60,601 bases of DNA, from contig NZ_QEIO01000012.1 of the NCBI RefSeq assembly GCF_003336425.1, forward strand, positions 1-60,601. Direction: 5' to 3'. The notes below the pieces were generated by a model that saw only the letters and a list, made by a program, of their open reading frames with translations, did no database searches and was not told the DNA's origin. This DNA comes from Marinitenerispora sediminis. Its GTDB lineage: Bacteria > Actinomycetota > Actinomycetes > Streptosporangiales > Streptosporangiaceae. Each line of letters starts with the position of its first letter. Position 1 is the first letter of the stretch. This document shows positions 52,904 through 60,601 of the stretch, piece after piece. Made by a program: the position numbers and the translations under genes.

Positions 52904-54105
52904 CGGATCCGGCCGGGCGGGACCGGGCGGGCGAGGCGGCGCCGGACCTGCGTGAGCCGGACCTGCCCCGAACCATGAAGGTGCGGCAGAAGGCGCTGCG
53001 GACCGGCTGGACCACCGGCACGTGCGCCTCGGCAGCGGCGAAGGCCGCCGCGCAGGCCCTGGCCACCGGTGGGCCGGTCGAGGTCGTGGAGGTCGCCCTG
53101 CCGTCCGGGCGCCGGGTCACCTTCGCCACCGAACGCTGCGAGCGCCTGTCCGCCGACCGGGCCGAGGCGGTGGTCGTCAAGGACGCCGGCGACGACCCCG
53201 ACGTGACGCACGGCGCGCACGTCACCGCCACGGTCACCCGCCGCCGCGAGCCCGGCCTGGAGCTCGACGGCGGCGTCGGGGTCGGAGTGGTGACCAGGCC
53301 GGGCCTGGGGCTGGAACTCGGCGGGCCCGCCATCAATCCGGTGCCGCGCGAGATGATCGCCCGTGCGGTCGGCGAGGCCGTCGACACCGGGGTGGAGGGC
53401 CTGCGCGTCGTCATCAGCGTCCCCGACGGGGAGCGCATGGCGCGCAAGACGACGAACGCGCGCCTCGGCATCATCGGCGGGATCTCCATCCTCGGCACGA
53501 CCGGGATCGTGCGGCCGTTCTCCACGGCGTCGTGGCGGGCGAGCGTGGAACAGGCCGTCTCCGTGCTCGCCGCGCAGGGCGAATCCACCCTCGTCCTGTG
53601 CACCGGAGGGCGCACGGAGAAGGGGGCGATGCTGCGGCACCCCGAGCTGCCACCGGTGTGCTTCGTGGAGGTCGGCGACTTCACCGGCGCCGCGCTGCGC
53701 CGCGCGGTCGAGCGCGGGGTGCGGCGTGTGGTGTTCGTCGGCATGGCCGGCAAGCTCACCAAGCTCGCCGCCGGGATCCTGATGACGCACTACACCAGGT
53801 CGAAGGTCTCCACCGGACTGCTCGCGGAGATCACCCGCGCGGTCGGCGGTCCCGCCGCGCTCGCCGAGGAGGTCGCTGCCGCGAACACCGGACGGCACGC
53901 CTACGAGCTGTGGGAGGCCGCCGGGCTGCTGCCGGCGGCGGGGAGCGAGCTGTGCCGCCGGGTCGGCGACGTACTGACCCGCTTCGCGGAGGGGGCGGTG
54001 GACGTGGAGGTCGCGATGGTGGACTTCACCGGACGCCGCGTCGTGGCGGAGTGGCCGGGGCTGGGAGGCTCGGGGGCGACCTCACCGGCACCGAGGCGGC
54101 GGTGA
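52900..54105 (+). CDS. cbiD: Cobalt-precorrin-5B C1-methyltransferase CbiD
   Basis: 401 residues. CbiD family blocks: RTGWTTGTCASAAAKAAA, TRPGLGLELGGPAINPVPREMI, ISVPDGERMARKTTNARLGIIGGISILGTTGIV, and FVGMAGKLTKLAAGILMTHYTRSKV. It adds the C1 methyl group and is characteristic of the cobalt-early pathway, where it takes the role of CobF. Its partnership here with the CobN chelatase shows a mixed enzyme set. A 30-residue N-terminal extension precedes the family start. Third gene of an overlapping operon cobI-cobM-cbiD. Confidence 0.95.
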   Translation: MTDPAGRDRAGEAAPDLREPDLPRTMKVRQKALRTGWTTGTCASAAAKAAAQALATGGPVEVVEVALPSGRRVTFATERCERLSADRAEAVVVKDAGDDPDVTHGAHVTATVTRRREPGLELDGGVGVGVVTRPGLGLELGGPAINPVPREMIARAVGEAVDTGVEGLRVVISVPDGERMARKTTNARLGIIGGISILGTTGIVRPFSTASWRASVEQAVSVLAAQGESTLVLCTGGRTEKGAMLRHPELPPVCFVEVGDFTGAALRRAVERGVRRVVFVGMAGKLTKLAAGILMTHYTRSKVSTGLLAEITRAVGGPAALAEEVAAANTGRHAYELWEAAGLLPAAGSELCRRVGDVLTRFAEGAVDVEVAMVDFTGRRVVAEWPGLGGSGATSPAPRRR

Positions 54106-54635
54106 CCGCGTCGAAGCGAGCCGGAGAAGGCGGGGCGCCGCAGCCTCCGCCCCGGAGGGGCCCGAGCACGTCGTCACGCTAGCGAGCACCGAGCGCGGGA
54201 TGTACGCCGTGTGGCTGTCCCTGGGCTTCGGCCTGCTCGTCGCCGGGGCGCCGATCACGGCAGGCGGCGTCGTATATGCGCGGCGACGTCGCGGCAACTC
54301 GAACGTCGGGCGGAACCTGTCCGCGCTGCCACCGGAGTAGGCCGGACGGGATGGCGCCCCGGCTTGGGGTGGCTGGAACGGAATGGCCTTGGATACGGCC
54401 AACCTGGTGCCAGCACCATCACTGGGACTGCTTCCGGTGTCGTTCACGCGGCGCGGCAGTCGGAAAGTCGTCCTTTCCGACTCGTGATGGCCTGCTGGTC
54501 GTGGGAGCGATGGGATCCACAGCTCCGCAGCTGGGAGAGGGAAACCGGAGCGGCTCAGCTCTGGAAGGAAACGCTGAGTGTCTCCTCGTCGGGAACCGGC
54601 GGCTTGCTCAGTTGGGGGTCGTGGATAGGTCGGAA
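54106..54635. other. Region between cbiD and the AbrB-type pseudogene
   Basis: Besides the small frame above, nothing recognisable. From about 54350 the GC content falls and codon bias disappears, as in the adjacent broken antitoxin; probably degenerate DNA. Confidence 0.45.
54200..54340 (+). CDS. Possible 46-residue single-pass membrane protein
   Basis: ATG after GAGCGCGGG, then one hydrophobic helix (WLSLGFGLLVAGAPITAGG) and an Arg-rich end (YARRRRGNS). Too short for homology-based naming. It stands just after cbiD and may be a real small protein or chance. Confidence 0.35.
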   Translation: MYAVWLSLGFGLLVAGAPITAGGVVYARRRRGNSNVGRNLSALPPE

Positions 54636-54847
54636 ATGAGAACCAGGCGGCGGCGTGCGGTGCTGCGTCGAAAGAACCAAGTCACCCTTCCCCACGAGCT
54701 CGCGGAAGGCTGCACATCCGCGAAGGCGACGAAATCGAGTTCACCATCAGCGACGGCGGCGACGTCATGCTTCGTGGTCTGACCAGGGTGCCTGCTGATC
54801 AGGCGGGCAGCACGGGGACGAGCGGCTTCCCGGCAGGCCGCACGTGA
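54636..54847 (+). pseudogene. AbrB/MazE-type antitoxin gene with a frameshift
   Basis: From the ATG at 54636: VLRRKNQVTLPHELAE, the AbrB swapped-hairpin start. At about 54709 one base is missing; the next frame continues LHIREGDEIEFTISDGGDVML and ends at 54847. Together the two pieces make a complete AbrB-like DNA-binding antitoxin of about 70 residues. No toxin gene is found beside it. Confidence 0.68.
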
Positions 54848-55022
54848 GATTCTGGCGCAGGGTGGGCACGCACGCCATTTTCAGGCCGGGGCCGAGTTGG
54901 CCGTCTGACCTGGGGCGTTACCAAGCTCCACCAAGGTTTTCCATCACTTTCCGGTCCCTCTCCAAATCCGTGGTCCGGCACACGGAGACCGGATACGCCC
55001 GCCTCTCCATTCCCATGCCATA

Positions 55023-55415
55023 GTGGCCGATGTGATCGGACGCCTGTTCTCCCTCGTCATCGACTGCCCCGACCCCTCCGGACTCGCGGCCTTCTATGAG
55101 AGCCTCCTGTCGCTCACCCGAGCCGAGGAGAGCCCCGAGTACGTCGTGCTCAAGAGCACGACCGGTTCCGAGATCGTGATGTTCCAGCGGGTCGCCGACT
55201 TCCGGCCGCCCCGGTGGCCCGACCCCGCTCGGCCGCAGCATATGCACGTCGACGTCCTGGTCGATGACCTGGATGTGGCCGAGGCCCGGGTGCTCGCGCT
55301 GGGCGCGACGCTGCTCGATGGCTCGGACAAGCCGATCGGCTACCGGGTGTACGCCGATCCGGTCGGCCACCCGTTCTGCCTCGTCACCCCCGAAGCCGTG
55401 GCATCCGGCGGCTGA
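55023..55415 (+). CDS. VOC-superfamily (glyoxalase-like) protein
   Basis: 130 residues, one VOC module: LFSLVIDCPDPSGLAAFYESLL at the start, QHMHVDVLVDDLDVAEARVLALGATLL and a closing VYADPVGHPFCLVTP. Bacterial members of this type include glyoxalase/bleomycin-resistance-like proteins of unknown substrate. The GTG start has no ribosome site, so a leaderless or different start is possible. Confidence 0.85.
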   Translation: MADVIGRLFSLVIDCPDPSGLAAFYESLLSLTRAEESPEYVVLKSTTGSEIVMFQRVADFRPPRWPDPARPQHMHVDVLVDDLDVAEARVLALGATLLDGSDKPIGYRVYADPVGHPFCLVTPEAVASGG

Positions 55416-55515
55416 CGCGCGCCGCCGGACCGGCGGTCAGCGTGCGGGATGCCCACCAAACGGGGCGGCAGGGGCGCAATCCGGTGATCTCCGGATTCTG
55501 CGATCCTGTGGTGCC

Positions 55516-55983
55516 ATGAGCGACCTCCAGATCCGCCGCGCCGTCGCCGCCGACATTCCCGGCATCGTCGCCCTGCTGGCCGACGACGAACTCGGCGCCA
55601 CCCGCGAGAGTCCGCACGACCTCGCTCCCTACCGGGAGGCCTTCGCCGAGATCGACGCAGATCCGCGGCAGTTCCTGGCGGTCGCCGAGCGTGGCGGACG
55701 CACCGTCGGCACCCTCCAGCTGACCTTCCTGCCGGGACTGTCGCACCGCGGTGGGACCCGGGCGCAGATCGAGGCGGTCCGCATCGCCGGGGACGCGCGC
55801 GGGCGCGGGCTGGGGACGGTGCTCATCTCGTGGGCGGTGGAGGAGGCGCGCCGGCGCGGGTGCCGGATGGTGCAGCTCACCTCCGACGCCGGGCGCGTGG
55901 ACGCGCGCCGCTTCTACGAGCGGCTGGGATTCACCGCCTCCCACGTCGGCTTCAAGCTGGCCCTCCCGGACTCCGCCGGATGA
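55516..55983 (+). CDS. GNAT-family acetyltransferase
   Basis: 155 residues. IRRAVAADIPGIVALLADDELG at the start, the acetyl-CoA loop IAGDARGRGLGTVLISWAVEEA and RRFYERLGFTASHVG at the end. Substrate unknown. It overlaps cobL (ATGA), so the two are translated together. Confidence 0.88.
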   Translation: MSDLQIRRAVAADIPGIVALLADDELGATRESPHDLAPYREAFAEIDADPRQFLAVAERGGRTVGTLQLTFLPGLSHRGGTRAQIEAVRIAGDARGRGLGTVLISWAVEEARRRGCRMVQLTSDAGRVDARRFYERLGFTASHVGFKLALPDSAG

Positions 55984-57209
55984 TCACCGTCGTCGGACTG
56001 GACGGCGGCCCGCTCGGTCCCCGCGCCGCCGCAGCGCTGGCGCAGGCGACCTGCGTCGCGGGGGCGCTGCGCCACCTGGCGGCGGTGCCGGTGCCGGCCG
56101 GGGCGACCCGGGTCGTGATGGGAGACCTGGCCGCCGCGCTGCGCGAGGTGACCGGGCACAGCGGCCCGGCGGTCGTACTCGCCTCCGGGGACCCCGGGTT
56201 CTTCGGCGTCGTGCGCGCCCTGCGGGAGCGGGGCGTGCACCCGGACGTGCTGCCGGCCGTCTCCTCGGTCGCGCTGGCGTTCGCCCGGATCGGGGTGCCG
56301 TGGGACGACGCCGTCGTGGCGTCCGCGCACGGCCGGTCCGGGCGGGGACGCTCCGTCCGCCGGGCCCTCGCCGCGGCGCTCGCACATCCCAAGGCGGCGA
56401 TCCTCACCGCGCCGGTGAGCGCGGAGCCGCGCGCGTTCCTGCCCGCGCTGCTGCGCGCCGGCCGGGACGTCTACGTGGCCGAGCGCCTCGGCGCCCCGGA
56501 CGAGGCGGTCGTGCGGGTCACCGACGCCGCCGACGCCGAGCGCGACCGCGCGCACCCCAACGTGGTGATCGCCGTCGACCCGGAGCGCGCCGTCGCGCCG
56601 GCCGCGGCCTGGCTGCCCGGGCACCAGGGCGCCCCGGACGGCTGGGCCCTCCCGGAGGCGGACTTCGCGCACCGCGACTCCATGGTCACCAAGGCCGAGG
56701 TCCGCGCGGTGGCACTCGCGCACCTGGCGCCGCGGCCCGGCACCGTGGTGTGGGACGTCGGGGCGGGCAGCGGCTCGGTGGCCGTGGAGTGCGCCCGGTT
56801 CGGCGCGCACGCGGTCGCCTTCGAACGCGCGGCGGCCGACTGCCGGCGCATCCGCGGCAACGCGGCGGCGCACGGGGTCGCCGTGCGGGTGTGCGAGGGG
56901 GAGGCCCCGGGGGTGTTCGAGCGCGTTGCGGGGCTCCTCGCCCCGGACGCCGTCTTCGTGGGCGGAGGCGGGCCGGGGGTGGTCGCCGCCGTCGCCGAGC
57001 GCTTCCGCCCCGACCGCGTCGTCGTCGCCCTCGCGGCGCTCGACCGGGTCCGCACCGTGTACGACCTGCTGGAGGCGGCCGGATACGAGGTGGCGGGCAC
57101 CCAGCTCCAGCCGTCCCGCCTGGCCGCCCTCCCGGACGGCTCACTGCGGCTCGCCGCCACCAACCCCGTCACCCTGCTGTGGGGGGCTCGCAGCACGGCG
57201 GCCGCCTGA
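55980..57209 (+). CDS. cobL: Precorrin-6Y C5,15-methyltransferase (decarboxylating)
   Basis: 409 residues, the fused CbiE-CbiT form. The N-terminal tetrapyrrole methylase half has VVGLDGGPLG, ASGDPGFFGVVRAL and AVSSVALAFARIG; the C-terminal Rossmann methylase half has HRDSMVTKAEVRAVAL, WDVGAGSGSVAVECARFG and FVGGGG. It methylates C5 and C15 and decarboxylates the C12 acetate. Located after the coupled acetyltransferase gene, not joined to cobI-cobM-cbiD because of the degenerate region between. Confidence 0.94.
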   Translation: MITVVGLDGGPLGPRAAAALAQATCVAGALRHLAAVPVPAGATRVVMGDLAAALREVTGHSGPAVVLASGDPGFFGVVRALRERGVHPDVLPAVSSVALAFARIGVPWDDAVVASAHGRSGRGRSVRRALAAALAHPKAAILTAPVSAEPRAFLPALLRAGRDVYVAERLGAPDEAVVRVTDAADAERDRAHPNVVIAVDPERAVAPAAAWLPGHQGAPDGWALPEADFAHRDSMVTKAEVRAVALAHLAPRPGTVVWDVGAGSGSVAVECARFGAHAVAFERAAADCRRIRGNAAAHGVAVRVCEGEAPGVFERVAGLLAPDAVFVGGGGPGVVAAVAERFRPDRVVVALAALDRVRTVYDLLEAAGYEVAGTQLQPSRLAALPDGSLRLAATNPVTLLWGARSTAAA

Positions 57210-57287
57210 ACCGCTCCCCGAGCCGCGGCCGACCGGCTCGCGGCCGCGCTCCCACGGACCGGCCGCGCCCTCCGGTAGCGTGCCCGG

Positions 57288-58202
57288 ATGACCAGGATTC
57301 GCAAGGCCGTCATCCCCGTCGCGGGTCTGGGCACCCGGTTGCTGCCGCTGACCAAGGCACTGCCCAAGGAGATGCTGCCGATCCTCGACAAGCCGGTGCT
57401 CCAGCACACGATCGAGGAGCTGGTGGCGTCGGGCATCGAGGACATCACCATCGTCACCTCGTCCCGCAAGGCGCTGATCCAGCAGCACTTCGCGCCCGAC
57501 GAGGACCTCGACCTGCGGCTGCGCGCCGACGGCAAGGCGGACCTCGCCGAGGTGCTCCGCGATGTGGTCTCGCAAGCCCGGATCACCTACCTGTACCAGG
57601 ACGGGCCCTACGGCAACGGCACGCCGGTCCTGAACGCGGCCCGCGTCGTCGGCGCCGAGCCGTTCATGGTGCTGTGGGCCGACGACGTGTTCACCTCGGC
57701 GGTGCCGCGCGCCCGGCAGCTGCTGGACGCCCACGAGCGGGCCGGGGCGCCCGTCCTGGGGCTCATGGCCATGGAGCCGGCCGAGTCCCGGCGGTACGGG
57801 GTGCCGGTCGTGCGGGAGGACCTGGGGAGCGGCCTGCTGCGGATCGGCGGCATCGTCGAGAAACCGCAGCCCGAGGACGCACCGTCCGGGTACGCGTCCA
57901 TCGGCGGCTACGTCGTGACCCCGGGGGTCGTCACCGAGTTGGAGCGGCAGGTCCAGCGCGGCCGCGTGGACCCCAAGGGCGAGGTCTACCTGTCCGCCGC
58001 GATCCACGAGGTCGCGCTCCGGGAGCCCGTATTCGGGCAGGTTATCGACGGCACGTGGTGGGACACCGGCAATCCGCTCGGTTACCTGCGCGCGCAGTTC
58101 GCCGCGGCGCTGGCGCATCCGGTCTACGGCCCGGAGCTGCGCCGGATGGCGCGGGAGACGCCGGAGACGGAGGGCGGGACGGAGACGCGGCCCGTGCCGT
58201 GA
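57288..58202 (+). CDS. galU: UTP-glucose-1-phosphate uridylyltransferase
   Basis: 304 residues. The nucleotidyltransferase signature is GLGTRLLPLTKALPKEMLPI near residue 14, followed by LQHTIEELVASGI, WADDVFTS and IVEKPQPEDAPSGYASIGGYV. It makes UDP-glucose for cell-wall and exopolysaccharide synthesis. TAGCGT lies six bases before the ATG, so it may be a leaderless transcript independent of cobL. Confidence 0.94.
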   Translation: MTRIRKAVIPVAGLGTRLLPLTKALPKEMLPILDKPVLQHTIEELVASGIEDITIVTSSRKALIQQHFAPDEDLDLRLRADGKADLAEVLRDVVSQARITYLYQDGPYGNGTPVLNAARVVGAEPFMVLWADDVFTSAVPRARQLLDAHERAGAPVLGLMAMEPAESRRYGVPVVREDLGSGLLRIGGIVEKPQPEDAPSGYASIGGYVVTPGVVTELERQVQRGRVDPKGEVYLSAAIHEVALREPVFGQVIDGTWWDTGNPLGYLRAQFAAALAHPVYGPELRRMARETPETEGGTETRPVP

Positions 58203-58302
58203 CCGCGGGCGCCCACAAGAGCGCGGTCGCTGCCCCGCCCGCCGGGGCAGGGCCGTGGCTGGACGGTGGGGACGCGGCCAGACGTCCGACCAGGGAGTGC
58301 GC

Positions 58303-58641
58303 ATGACCGAGGATCCGGCCAGCATCGTGCGGACGGCGTTCCGGCACTACCGGGCGCAGGACCGCGCCGCGGCCCTCGCTCTCTACGCCGACGACTTCTC
58401 GTTCACCAGCCCGCAGGACGATCACATCGACAGGGCGTCCTTCTTCGAGCGGTGCTTCCCGACCGCCCACCGGTTCGCGGAGCAGCGGCTGCTGCACGTC
58501 GTCCCGGTGGACGACGAGCTCGTCTTCGTCCACTACGAGTACGAGCTCACGACGGGCGGCCGCTACCGCAACATGGAGGCGGTCACCGTCCGGGAGGGGC
58601 GCATCCGGGAGGTGCGGGTCTTCTTCGGCGGCGAGGTGTGA
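58303..58641 (+). CDS. NTF2-like (SnoaL-type) protein
   Basis: 112 residues, one NTF2-fold domain: IVRTAFRHYRAQDRAAALALYADDFSFTSP and MEAVTVREGRIREVRVFFG. This fold is used by small isomerases, dehydratases and lipid-binding proteins; function unassigned. AGGGAG precedes the ATG. Confidence 0.82.
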   Translation: MTEDPASIVRTAFRHYRAQDRAAALALYADDFSFTSPQDDHIDRASFFERCFPTAHRFAEQRLLHVVPVDDELVFVHYEYELTTGGRYRNMEAVTVREGRIREVRVFFGGEV

Positions 58642-58930
58642 CGGCGTTACGGGGGCCGGGAGGCCCGCGCGGGCTGGCGGGCGGCACCGGCGGACTTCCG
58701 GCCCGGACCGCCGACGCGGTGCGGCTCCTGGCCCAGGGGGACGAGGTGGGCGTCAGCTTCCCCGAAGCCGCCGGTGCCGCCGGCTCCCGAACTCCGCGGG
58801 GCCTCCTCGCCCGCCACCCGCCCGGTGCTGGCCGCACCGCGGACCACGCGCACCACCGGCCGCCGACCTCGACCGCCCGCCATTCGGCGAATTGACGGGC
58901 TTAAGGGCACCTGCCAGGCTGCACGGCATT

Positions 58931-59578
58931 ATGGACCTCCTGTTCGTGATGCGGACGCTCCTCGTCATGGCTTTCGGCCGCCCGGCGAAGACCAAGTACC
59001 GCACGCCGCTCACCACCCACCAGCTGTGGATGGTCTCCCTCGCTGGCATCCTCGCCGAACGTACTCCCGGTCGCAGCCACACGCTGCTGTACCCCACCAG
59101 GCGGATCGACCGCCGCAACCCCAAGCTCCGGCTCTCCGAGAGCTGGGACATCACCGACCGCGCGTCGCTGCTCAGCACCCTGGACTTCCTGGCGACCACC
59201 GGCCACCGCGGCAGCTACGCCGTCCGGATCGGCCACCCGCCGCTCGCGTGGGACGCCATGCGCTACGCCGACATCACGCGGTACGGGTTCGCCGCCGGGT
59301 ACATCGACGAGCGCACCGCCTGGCAGCTGCTCGCCCGCATGGTCGGCCCGGTCGCGCAGACCTACCGTTCCTGGCAGGCCTACGCCGACGACTTCCTGCT
59401 CGGGCGCCAGGTGTGGCTGGGCGGCCTGGTCGGCGGCAGGTACGAGGACTGGGCGGTCTCCCAGCAGGAGACGGTGGACGCCGCCCGCAAGCTCCTCGAC
59501 CCGGCCAACACCGACAGCCCGTGGCAGCGCGTGCCGTGGGAGGCCATCTACCGGCCGGACGGTCCGGCGCCCAGGTAA
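58931..59578 (+). CDS. DUF1266 domain protein
   Basis: 215 residues. The second half shows the DUF1266 pattern (WDAMRYADITRYGFAAGYIDERTAWQLLARM and WQAYADDFLLGRQVWLGG). Family function unknown. The ATG at 58931 lacks a clear ribosome site; TTGACG at 58893 may mark the promoter. Converges with cbiX. Confidence 0.78.
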   Translation: MDLLFVMRTLLVMAFGRPAKTKYRTPLTTHQLWMVSLAGILAERTPGRSHTLLYPTRRIDRRNPKLRLSESWDITDRASLLSTLDFLATTGHRGSYAVRIGHPPLAWDAMRYADITRYGFAAGYIDERTAWQLLARMVGPVAQTYRSWQAYADDFLLGRQVWLGGLVGGRYEDWAVSQQETVDAARKLLDPANTDSPWQRVPWEAIYRPDGPAPR

Positions 59579-59651
59579 CGCCGCCGATGGTCTCGGGAGC
59601 GTCGGGAGGGCGCGGCCGCCCGCTTCGCGGCCGCTCAGGCCGGCCCATGCG

Positions 59652-60572
59652 TCAGTGGTCGTGCCCATGGCCATGGCCATGGCCATGGCCGTGCGCCGGG
59701 TCGTCCGGGTGGTGGTGCGGGGTCTGCGGCGCGCCCACCCGGTCCTCGAAGCCCGGGATGGCGATCCGGTAGACACAGGTGTCGCAGTTCATCCGGATGT
59801 CGCCGGCCAGGGCCTCCTCGTACCGCTCCACGATCACGTCGGCGAGGCCGTCGCAGTCGCCGACCACCGGGGCGCACCGCACGTCGAGGCCCGGGTGCGC
59901 GGCCGCGTATCCGAGGGACTGGTCCACCACCCGGTCGGGGAGCACGCCGGCGAACAGGAAGTACGGCAGGACCACGACCCGGCGCGCGCCCAGGCGGCGG
60001 ATCCGGTCCAGCCCCTCGGGCACGCTCGGCCAGGCCAGGGAGATGAAGGCGGGCTCCACGAACTCGATCCCGCGCTGGGCGGCGTGTCCCTCCTGGAGCA
60101 GCCGCGCCACCTTGACCACCTCGGCGTTCGCGTCGGGATCGGTGGAGCCGCGCCCCACGAGCAGCACGGCGGTATCACCCCGGGCGGCGAGTTCGGCGGC
60201 GGGCACGTCCAGCACGCCGTCCAGGCGCTCGGCGAGCAGCCGCAGCATGGCGGGATGCGGACCGAGCGGGCGGCCGTAGGTGTAGTCGAACCCGGGCCGG
60301 CGCGCCTTCTCCCGGGCCAGCGCGCCCGGGATGTCGCCCTTCGCGTGTCCCGCGGCCACCAGCATCATGGGAACGGCCACCACGTGGCGGTGCCCCCGGT
60401 CATACAACTCGCCGACGGACTCGGTGAGCGGCGGCGGCGACAGTTCGATGAACCCGCCGGCCACGTCCCGGTCGGTGAGCCGCCCCCGGAGGCGGTCCAC
60501 GAAGGCGGTGAACCCGGCGACTCCCTTCTCGTCGCGGGTGCCGTGTCCGACCAGGAGCAGAGGGGGCTTCAT
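59652..60572 (-). CDS. cbiX: Sirohydrochlorin chelatase, CbiX long type
   Basis: 306 residues: two tandem CbiX/SirB halves (PLLLVGHGTRDEKGVAGF with catalytic His9; second half with AFISLAWPSVPEGLDRIRRLG and RVVVLPYFLFAGVLPDRV). The C terminus has MNCDTC, the MXCXXC motif that in the Bacillus megaterium long CbiX binds a [4Fe-4S] cluster, and ends in an HGHGHGHGHDH tail, a likely metal store. It inserts Co2+ (or Fe2+ for siroheme) into sirohydrochlorin. AAAGGA precedes the ATG. The His tail is encoded by a CCATGG hexamer repeat. Confidence 0.93.
   Translation of the reverse strand: MKPPLLLVGHGTRDEKGVAGFTAFVDRLRGRLTDRDVAGGFIELSPPPLTESVGELYDRGHRHVVAVPMMLVAAGHAKGDIPGALAREKARRPGFDYTYGRPLGPHPAMLRLLAERLDGVLDVPAAELAARGDTAVLLVGRGSTDPDANAEVVKVARLLQEGHAAQRGIEFVEPAFISLAWPSVPEGLDRIRRLGARRVVVLPYFLFAGVLPDRVVDQSLGYAAAHPGLDVRCAPVVGDCDGLADVIVERYEEALAGDIRMNCDTCVYRIAIPGFEDRVGAPQTPHHHPDDPAHGHGHGHGHGHDH
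59665..59692. repeat. CCATGG hexanucleotide repeat coding for the His-Gly tail of CbiX
   Basis: About four copies of CCATGG in a row; in the minus-strand frame each adds His-Gly. Copy-number change by slippage would stay in frame and only alter tail length. Confidence 0.75.
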
Positions 60573-60601
60573 ACAGGTCCTTTCGTGGGGGCGGGGCGGG
60601 G

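Overview
The window is about 60.6 kb of very GC-rich DNA. Third codon positions are almost all G or C, GTG starts are frequent, and many neighbouring genes overlap through ATGA or GTGA. Together with the sigma-factor, serine/threonine kinase, IclR, DUF6504 and LPXTG proteins, this points to an actinomycete, most likely of the Nocardiopsis/Streptomonospora kind. That assignment is inferred from style and gene content, not from a marker gene.

The backbone is a scattered cobalamin (B12) locus. On the minus strand near the left end are cobQ (2.0-3.6 kb) and cbiB/cobD (3.8-4.8 kb). At 21.2 kb a cobalamin riboswitch precedes the giant chelatase subunit gene cobN. At 43.8 kb a second cobalamin riboswitch precedes a fused ChlI/ChlD-type chelatase gene, followed by cobO, then cobB (48.4 kb), cobI-cobM-cbiD (51.4-54.1 kb) and cobL (56.0 kb). 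A cbiX-type chelatase with an MXCXXC motif and a His-rich tail closes the right end. The set mixes late (CobN/ChlID) and early (CbiX) cobalt insertion and includes CbiD. CobG, CobJ, CobH, CobK, CobF, CobU, CobS and CobT are not seen here.

Between these blocks lie an IclR regulator, tRNA-Arg(UCU), a DUF1963-type protein, a secreted GH18 chitinase, a sigma-factor module with two small partners (10.4-11.9 kb), an ArsR/SRPBCC pair, a four-gene OpuC/ProU-type osmolyte importer (16.1-19.9 kb), a secreted penicillin-acylase-family enzyme, an NfeD/SPFH pair, a quinone oxidoreductase and a receptor-like Ser/Thr kinase. Further right are a DUF6504 gene with a TATAAT box and LexA-like box, an APC permease, an amidase, a membrane beta-propeller/LPXTG protein pair, galU and several GNAT, VOC and NTF2-like genes.

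A second theme is decay. Broken genes include an SRPBCC gene (frameshift near its 3' end), a nitrilase with two opposite frameshifts, a DUF1963 gene with at least three frameshifts, an AbrB-type antitoxin with one frameshift, a 5'-truncated DUF6585-like remnant and a GntR/UTRA remnant fused head-on to an orphan reading frame. Several sit inside the cobalamin block and split what would otherwise be a compact operon. Either the locus has been repeatedly invaded and eroded, or the assembly carries indel errors; read-level data would separate these. There are also in-frame tandem repeats (27 bp at a permease terminus, 26 bp at 38.7 kb) and hexanucleotide microsatellites.
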